Shown here piece after piece: positions 57,597-64,000 of a stretch of 64,000 nucleotides of DNA. A program made the position numbers and the translations under genes. This stretch comes from Coleophoma eucalyptorum. Taxonomy: Eukaryota; Ascomycota; Leotiomycetes; Helotiales; Dermateaceae. The stretch lies in NCBI GenBank assembly GCA_026120035.1, contig JALRME010000027.1:124001-188000 (forward strand). Direction: 5' to 3'. Under the pieces are notes generated by a model. That model ran no database searches and had not been told where the DNA came from. It saw only the letters and a program-made list of their open reading frames with translations. Numbering within the stretch: the stretch's first letter is position 1; the number at the start of each line of letters is the position of its first letter.

Positions 57597-59482
57597 CTAC
57601 AGATGCTGAGGTCCTTGCCACAACCCTACTTTATCAAAATCATGAACTCAGAAAGAACTTGTTTGAACTATCTTTCAGAAAACTCATCTAGAAGGCCGCC
57701 GTCTTCCAAAACCCGTTGATTCTTTGGGCCGTCTTTTGGTTAGGGCATTTATGTTCGGATGTTTCAGACTTTTGTTATGGCGTCAATCCAAAACGCTTCA
57801 GACACACGTTTCTGGCGAACAAGAAATATGCGGCTCAATGCCATAATGGTTGGCGGTGATTGAACTGCGTACGGCAGAATCTCCGCACCAAGATCGCCTT
57901 TTACGACTTTTGAGCGTTCGTGGGGTCCAGAGGTTTGAGCTAAAGTCCACAGACCAATCTGAAGCCTAGTTTTCCAATGAAACAAACCAGAACAGAGAAA
58001 CATCGAAAGGAATTGGTTTATTCCGTGAAGCTGTTCAGGCACTGAGGACTGGTAAGATCTCCTTTCTACAATATTGTGCAGCACAAGCTATTGCCATGAT
58101 TTATTTATAGAATTTCAGTAGTAAGTATCGCGATTGATGGCTGGAAAGGCCAACAAAACCAGCCGCGCTCGTCTTGCAAGATACGAAGCATTGATTTGGC
58201 ATGATTCATATTCCTTCTGCGTTTCCAGGAGCTAAGAATATCAACACTTCCAATATCGACAAATTCAATGCCCAAGATGGTGATCAATAATGAGTAACAA
58301 CTATTGTCACTTGAAGGCAACTGCCCCACAGGATGGTGGGGGAAAAATATTAATAGTAATAGCTTGACCAGTCCCCCATCAATACCTGTAAGTATGTATC
58401 TACAACTCAGTATCTCCACAAGCCGTGGCCCATCACATATGGTTCGGTCTAGACAAGGGCCGTGTTTTGATCGACTCGAACACATATTCGCAGGGGTACA
58501 AGTTTAACCTTCTTTCATTTTAACTTCAGAGATCATTATGAATTGTACTGTCAATCAAGAATATAACTGCGGCTAACTATACGAGTCTCCTCAAAAGCAC
58601 GGCCGAAAAGTAGTAGCTGGCTCACATTGACGCTATATTAGCCGTGAGCAGCAAGGTGTCTAAATCTGCACTTTTGAAGCACTAAATGAGATTATATGTC
58701 ATATTGAAATAGGAGTCATGCTTGTATCTAGGACCAAGTACTCTATATCTACAGATTTAATACCCCGTCCATTTACCACATTTGAAGTTAAGCGAGTAGG
58801 TAAACAATACCCATGGTTCCTTATCATAACTTTTCCCAGCATCAGAAATGGGGACTTTCATTCTTCCTATGCTCTTATAGAGCCGAATACGGGTTTGCTG
58901 CTTTTCAAAATTGGATTCTCCCACTACTACAGCTACAGATTATGACCCATGCATACGATCTGCGGACATGAGACCACATTCATCGACTGCTAGATAAGGC
59001 AGCATATAACTCGCTTAATAACGCGACATAGCATGCCATCGGAGCGTAATATTGCATATCATCTTTACAACCCAGCTATGGTAGCTTATCTCCCCGCTTT
59101 CCTCTGCACGACAGGAAATGATTCTAGCCTCGGTGATCCGAACCACTCTCGCCCACAATATCATCTGCACTCCCTCCACTATTGCACTTTCATCGGTGAG
59201 CCAACCAAGAAGGGTAGAAACAACGATGGCATCGTCCTATCAAGAGCTTGGCTTAAGATTCTGGCCCTCCTCGCAGATATTTCTAGGCCTATCAGAATCT
59301 AATCTGAACATTGCCATGTTATGCCACCACTTTTCTAATCGGGTTCGTCTCTTGGAACCCTGACTAGCATATCGGCCGGTCATTGAGATGGAAATATGAA
59401 AGGTGGCCATCGCTCTTGCGCTCGTGTGCCTTTCCCATCACTTTTTGTTTGGATTTTGCTTCTGGGCTTCAAAATAAGTGAG
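57597..59482. other. Intergenic region, no supported gene
   Basis: Two minus-strand frames (57764-58084 and 58105-58485) and some plus-strand ones are open, but I recognise nothing in them. A faint HET-like look (LVRQ...FWIDAI) in the first is too weak to claim. The right end is the promoter of the transporter gene. Confidence 0.4.
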
Positions 59483-61786
59483 ATGGAAGAAATAAAGCCG
59501 AAAAAGAACGTATGCATTCCGCTTGCCTCCCAGGTTTTCTATCTTGCTCCGCCGGATCTATTGACTAAGTTTGACGGCAGTTTCGTTCTTGGATATGGGA
59601 CACGGATACTCATCTCAAGTCTCCTGAGGAAAGGAAGTTACTCCGAAAGCTCGATTACTCCATCTTGACGATAGGATGTGTTGGATTCTTCGTAAGCTTC
59701 CACTTGAGCAACCGTACATTGCGTGTGATCTGACAGAGATGGATTAGTTGAAATATCTTGATCAGGGAAACCTGGCAAATGCCTACGTCAGGTATATCTT
59801 GGAAAGAAAACCAAATATCTAAAGAAAAAAACGCTAATCTAACATTATAGTGGTATGCAGGAAGATCTAAAGATGTATGGCAATCAGTACACCTATGCGG
59901 TATGTAGCTCTCACAATATCTTAGCAGCATCGACCAGTCAAAAATTTGCTTCAAACCACTAACAATAATGGTGTATTAGGGTACTGCCTATACATGTGCC
60001 TATGCAGTAATGCAAATCCCCTCGACGTTGATCATTCAACATATCCGACCAAGTTACTGGCTTGGTCTCATGGAAATAGGATGGGGTGTCTTCACATTCG
60101 CCCAAGCGGGAATGCATAGCGTCAATGAACTCTATGCATTTCGATTTCTTGTAGGGTTTTTTGAGAGCTCGTTTTTCCCTTGTATGCTCTTTGTCCTAGG
60201 GTCGTGGTAAGTCTAACTCTAATGTACCAAGTGTTCTGCGTGCCAGGTAGCATATACTGACAGAATACTGTGTTTTGTAGGTATACAAAATCGGAATTAG
60301 GTCAGTACCAGAATGATAAGTAGTGAGTACTACATATACTGACTTTATAAAGCTAAAAGAATTGCCATTTTCCACATGACGGCTCCTTTGGGATCTGCCT
60401 TCAGTGGCTACCTTGTGAGTGGCCTAATAATCCCATCTCCTCTCACTACTCACCATTATCTCCTAGCAAGCCGCTGTTTACAAAAACTTGGACGGAAGTC
60501 ATGGTCTCGCAGGGTGGAGATGGCTGTACATAGTTTGCGGATGCATGACCGTACCTGTCGGACTTGCTACATTCTTTTTCCTTCCAGATACACCCCACAA
60601 GACTCGAGCATGGTTCTTGACAGATGCCGAAATTAACATCGCGTTGGCACGGGTTGAGAAGGCAGGAAAAGCTGCACCAACACCGTTTACGCTGAAAACA
60701 TTCAAGCGCATCTTGACAAGATGGAGTAGGTTGTTTCTTACTGCACACTTTCAGAGAGTGAGAAGGAATTTGTAACTGACAGTCAATATACAGGGTGGTA
60801 TGCTTTTGTACTTGGTTACGTGGTAAGTTTTGTCGTAATATATATTTTCTTCAACGTGCTTGGATCTTAGGACTCTGAAACTGATTTGAACCCATTAGCT
60901 GTACGGATCTAGTTGTCAAGCAAGCAGCTATTTTGCAATCTGGCTCAAATCCGAGCACTTCTCGGTTGAACTGCGAAACATCATCCCCACCGGAACAAAT
61001 CTTATCTCAGCATTCTGCGTTGTCATGGTGAGTAAAACATATCTCTGCCCGAATGCGGTTAAAAGAGAGGCCGTGCATATTGATGTTATCTATAGTGGGG
61101 ATTTGGCTCCGACTACACTGGCTCTCGGGTAGCGTTCGTATTGGGTCCTTTGGTAAGACTACCCAAACCAAAGTTGAAATAGTCTTGGATAGTTTCTAAT
61201 CCATACAGATATATGGCCTTATACCCAACGGCATCCTAGCAGTCTGGCCCGCTAGCGTCCCATTGAAAGAGTTCGCCTTCTTAACATGTGGAGTTCAATT
61301 AATGACAGCAGTATTGTAGGCACTCCCACTCCGTTTCATTCTCTCTCTTTTTGCCTATGAGCTCCAGTTCACGATATCTATAGCTACACATGGGCAAATG
61401 AAATATGTGCCTCGGACAACGAAGAGCGTGCCATAGTTATTTCCTCGATGAACGGCCTCCAATACGCCGTCGCCGCTTGGCTACCAATTGTGATCTTCCC
61501 ACAGACGGAATCCCCAACTTTCCGACGAGGTTTTCCTGCTACGTTTGGATTTGTGATCGCGGCACTGATTTGTATTTGTGGAATCCAGTGGTTGGCCATT
61601 AGAGAGAGAAAAATGGGTCTTGCAAGTAGTGACCATGGAAATATTGGGGTGGTTACGGAGATGGGTGGAGATGGCTATAGTACAGATGATAAAGTAGTCG
61701 GCGATGTTGATACGGTTAACGGGAAAGGGAGGGGTAAGGTGAACGAGTTTCAGGAAATTGCTACTGGTGGAACGACTCTGGTGTGA
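59483..61786 (+). CDS. MFS transporter of the Dal5/anion:cation symporter family
   Basis: Thirteen exons (59483-59509, 59581-59691, 59748-59791, 59851-59899, 59980-60206, 60281-60300, 60353-60414, 60467-60725, 60794-60822, 60899-61027, 61096-61152, 61209-61315, 61384-61786) join to 507 aa. Family marks are IWDTDTHLKSPEERKLLRKLD before TM1, FFLKYLDQGNLANAYVSGM, MQEDLKMYGNQYTYA, AVMQIPSTLI, FRFLVGFFESSFFPCMLFVLGSWYT, AGWRWLYIVCG and FFFLPDTPHKT. Members (Dal5, Tna1, Liz1, Seo1) take up allantoate, nicotinate, pantothenate and similar organic anions across the plasma membrane. The exact cargo is unknown. One exon is only 20 nt and another 27 nt. The frame is intact throughout. Confidence 0.88.
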
Positions 61787-62052
61787 TGGTCAGCGCCCTA
61801 GTTTATTGAGAAGCTTAGGTTTCTGAGGGCTGACAAGGTTTATGAAGTGAGCAAATGGACTATCATAAAGTGATCTGAACTTTGAATTCAAATTTAAGGA
61901 GAGTCTATCAAATTATTTAATCCGAATTACATCTAAACAGTGAAAGAAGCTCTCGAGCTATATAGACTTCAGGTTCATCCTCTTGGTCTATCTTCTTAGA
62001 TGCTGTATGGAACTCTAAAATTCGTATCATAACAATGACCCATATGCACCCA

Positions 62053-64000
62053 TCAGGTCTCTGATGTTCCTCGTAGCCTATTGACAAACTTATTAAAGTA
62101 TCTTTCTCTGCCTACAGGAGCTTGGTTTAGCAACAGTAATCCAGCGGAGGCATTCGACTCTGCATGGGCAGCTTGGATGTTGTTGTGAAGCCGAGGACCT
62201 TCAAAGCTATTAATGTTGCTGGAGTTCAACAAGACCACAGCTTCTTGGGTGATAAAAGAAGCTTGCCGTGGAATAACGCTGTTTCTCATGGCTTCAAGCG
62301 ATGCCAGATAAGCTGGATCCTGTTCATTTAGTCTATTCATTGTATTTGGTGTTTTTGGTGACAACATAGTCGAAGCAGCGTGCCTTGGTGTAATCTTACC
62401 ACTCTTATCCTTTCTTTGGCTGTCGGGAGTTTTTATGGCGCTCGTTGATCTGCGACGTCTAGATACAGGACTAAATGTGTATGCTTCATGTTCTGTATCT
62501 GGGAGTGATTCATCATCGCTTGGCTGCAACTCGAAATCACCATTATCGGGTTTTGGGCTAGTTTTGGAGAATGTATTGAAATCGACTTTATGACGTTTTG
62601 GTTGAGGGTTGCTCGGGGTGTCAAATTTTGGCAGTTTAGTGGTTGAGATATGACCAAGCCGACATGAATTGTTGCGGTCGGGACTGAGTAAATGAGAAGT
62701 CAGTGGGCTAGGAATTGAAGGTGGTATCTTGTTCATGTCACTACTGCAATAACTGGAACTGAGTGTTCGGACTCGCGCTCGCCGCTGAACATCACGGCCG
62801 TCTTCAGTAATTGGTGCAAGAAAGCTCCAGGTTTGACCAGACGAAGTTGACATGAAACTGATCGTTGGAGACGGTGCAATAGGCCATGCTGGTATTTTGG
62901 GTCGCTCGGCTGTAACCCTTTTCTCGGCGAACAGAGCTTGTAGTAATTTGTCTGTGTAGCCCTGGGAGAATCCAGACATACGGCATTTTCTAACAAGTCC
63001 TTGAAGCATTCCAAAGTCATCACAGACATGCATATACTCCTCAGGACAGTAAGGCACCCCGTCTGTTGTGAGACATTAGTGAAGGCTTATCAATATGGCT
63101 ACATATTAATTACCATTTTTATGACCTTGAGATTTTGCGTGATCGGAAGGACGTATTCCCTTGTATCTTCTACACATGAGATTAAGCTCAGCAATCTCGG
63201 AAGAGCCTTGGCGGCTAATCAACCCAGCGACCAATTTTGTCATGGAGATCTGGATCTTTTGGGTCTTAAATGATGAAACTGGCGCACCGGCATAATCACC
63301 GCAGTCAAATTTGGTTAGGTCCACTTCCACAGTGAGATACTGAATCTGAAAGAGATTTCTCTTGAGCCAAATCTGTATAGCGTGAGTATTTTCTCAAATA
63401 CATGTGACTTAGACAAACCTCAGAAAGTGGACAGAAGTACGGTCCATTGAAATGGTTGATCGTCACATGGAAGGCGAAGTGGGACCAGAAGAATGTCATC
63501 AAGTCATGTCTTAGAGTTTTAAAGGAGCCAAGACCTCCCATAACATCCTGGAGAACGTCCCATGGGCGGGCGAAGTAGCCATTTGGAAATGCGGATTGCG
63601 TTGCGGAACGAGGCGACAGGCAAATTCTTCGAGATTCTAAAGGAAACAAGTAGCCATAGATCTGTCTCCTAACTTCTGACGGCATACTGAAAAGAATGTC
63701 AGTAATTTGTTACAGATCTCTCAGAGAGACTTACGATGTAATATCGTGCGACCTAGCGACTTCTGCGTCGGTCCTAATTTGTGTTACCAATTGTAAGGCT
63801 ACCTACAGAAATTTGTGCTTACATGCGGAGAAGCTGGGCAAAAGTTTCCGCTTTATTTTCTTCACCATAATACACGATAATATCGATATCTTGGTCGAAC
63901 GGTGGAGCTCGATGCACTGGCTCGGTCAGAATCGTTGTGGTTGTTGACGGAGTCGCATCTTGTGGGTCTGAAATAGTTATGCATTCTGACAGCTTGCTTG
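62053..64000 (-). CDS. Hypothetical fungal protein, 5' end beyond the window
   Basis: Five visible exons (63823-64000, 63735-63773, 63419-63686, 63114-63372, 62053-63062) stay in frame over 584 codons, and the gene continues past the right edge. The middle begins MPSEVRRQIYGYLFPLESRRI, the F-box-like LP-EVR-IY opening common in fungal hypothetical proteins. It continues through HDLMTFFWSHFAFHVTINHF and YLTVEVDLTKFDC. The last 330 residues are Ser/Pro/Lys-rich and disordered, with possible nuclear-localisation stretches (PQPKRHKVDF, SRRRRST). This could be a substrate adaptor with a long tail. I cannot name the function. Confidence 0.7.

Noticed and set aside
57764..58084. Possible HET-domain remnant (LVRQ...FWIDAI)
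   Set aside because: Only a handful of residues resemble the domain, and the preceding and following motifs are missing.

Overview
The window is nuclear DNA of a filamentous ascomycete (Pezizomycotina; a leotiomycete-like fungus is my best guess, from gene content only). Genes carry short 42-120 nt spliceosomal introns with GT..AG ends and CTAAC-like branch sites. Fungal-only families are common (HET, Zn2Cys6, fungal P450s, LaeA-like methyltransferases, PalI/SUR7, NB-ARC/TPR NLRs), and housekeeping genes typical of fungi are present (LYS12, APT1, mitoribosomal uS8m). For most genes I rebuilt the exons by hand and checked that the joined lengths are multiples of three. I saw no tRNA, rRNA, CRISPR array or intact transposon.

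Layout. 0-9 kb is gene-poor and decayed: a charged coiled-coil remnant, a LaeA-like methyltransferase (-), two copies of a short dispersed repeat, a glutamine-rich membrane surface protein with a 60-bp coding minisatellite (-), and an ORF broken by two in-frame TAGs. 9.3-18.3 kb looks like a small catabolic module: a 13-exon hydantoinase/oxoprolinase-DUF917 fusion (-), a divergent Atg22-like MFS permease (+) and a Zn2Cys6 regulator (+). 19.7-22.6 kb holds a DUF1993 protein (+) and an intact P450 (-).

23.5-36 kb is the most dynamic part: a HET-domain protein (-), a LaeA-like methyltransferase broken by one frameshift and two in-frame TGAs (-), a P450 broken by one frameshift (+), an intact aldo-keto reductase (+) and a 1253-aa fungal NLR with PNP, NB-ARC and TPR regions (+). 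I read this as a decaying metabolic gene island flanked by two non-self-recognition genes. 36-43.6 kb carries a clan GH-A glycosidase, an SDR, a GH76 mannanase and APT1 (all -), then a kinase fragment without its N-lobe (+).

44.7-53.9 kb is the conserved core: a proline-rich protein (-), MRPS8 (+), LYS12 (-), a long lysine/glutamate-rich disordered protein (+) and a seven-TM protein (-). 54.3-64 kb has a PalI/SUR7-like protein with a 30-bp coding minisatellite (-), an unresolved membrane-protein gene (-), a Dal5-type transporter with 13 exons (+) and a hypothetical protein that runs off the right edge (-).

The least ordinary signals are four introns that only work with GC-AG ends (three in one gene), the two adjacent and apparently recent pseudogenes, and the NLR/HET neighbourhood.
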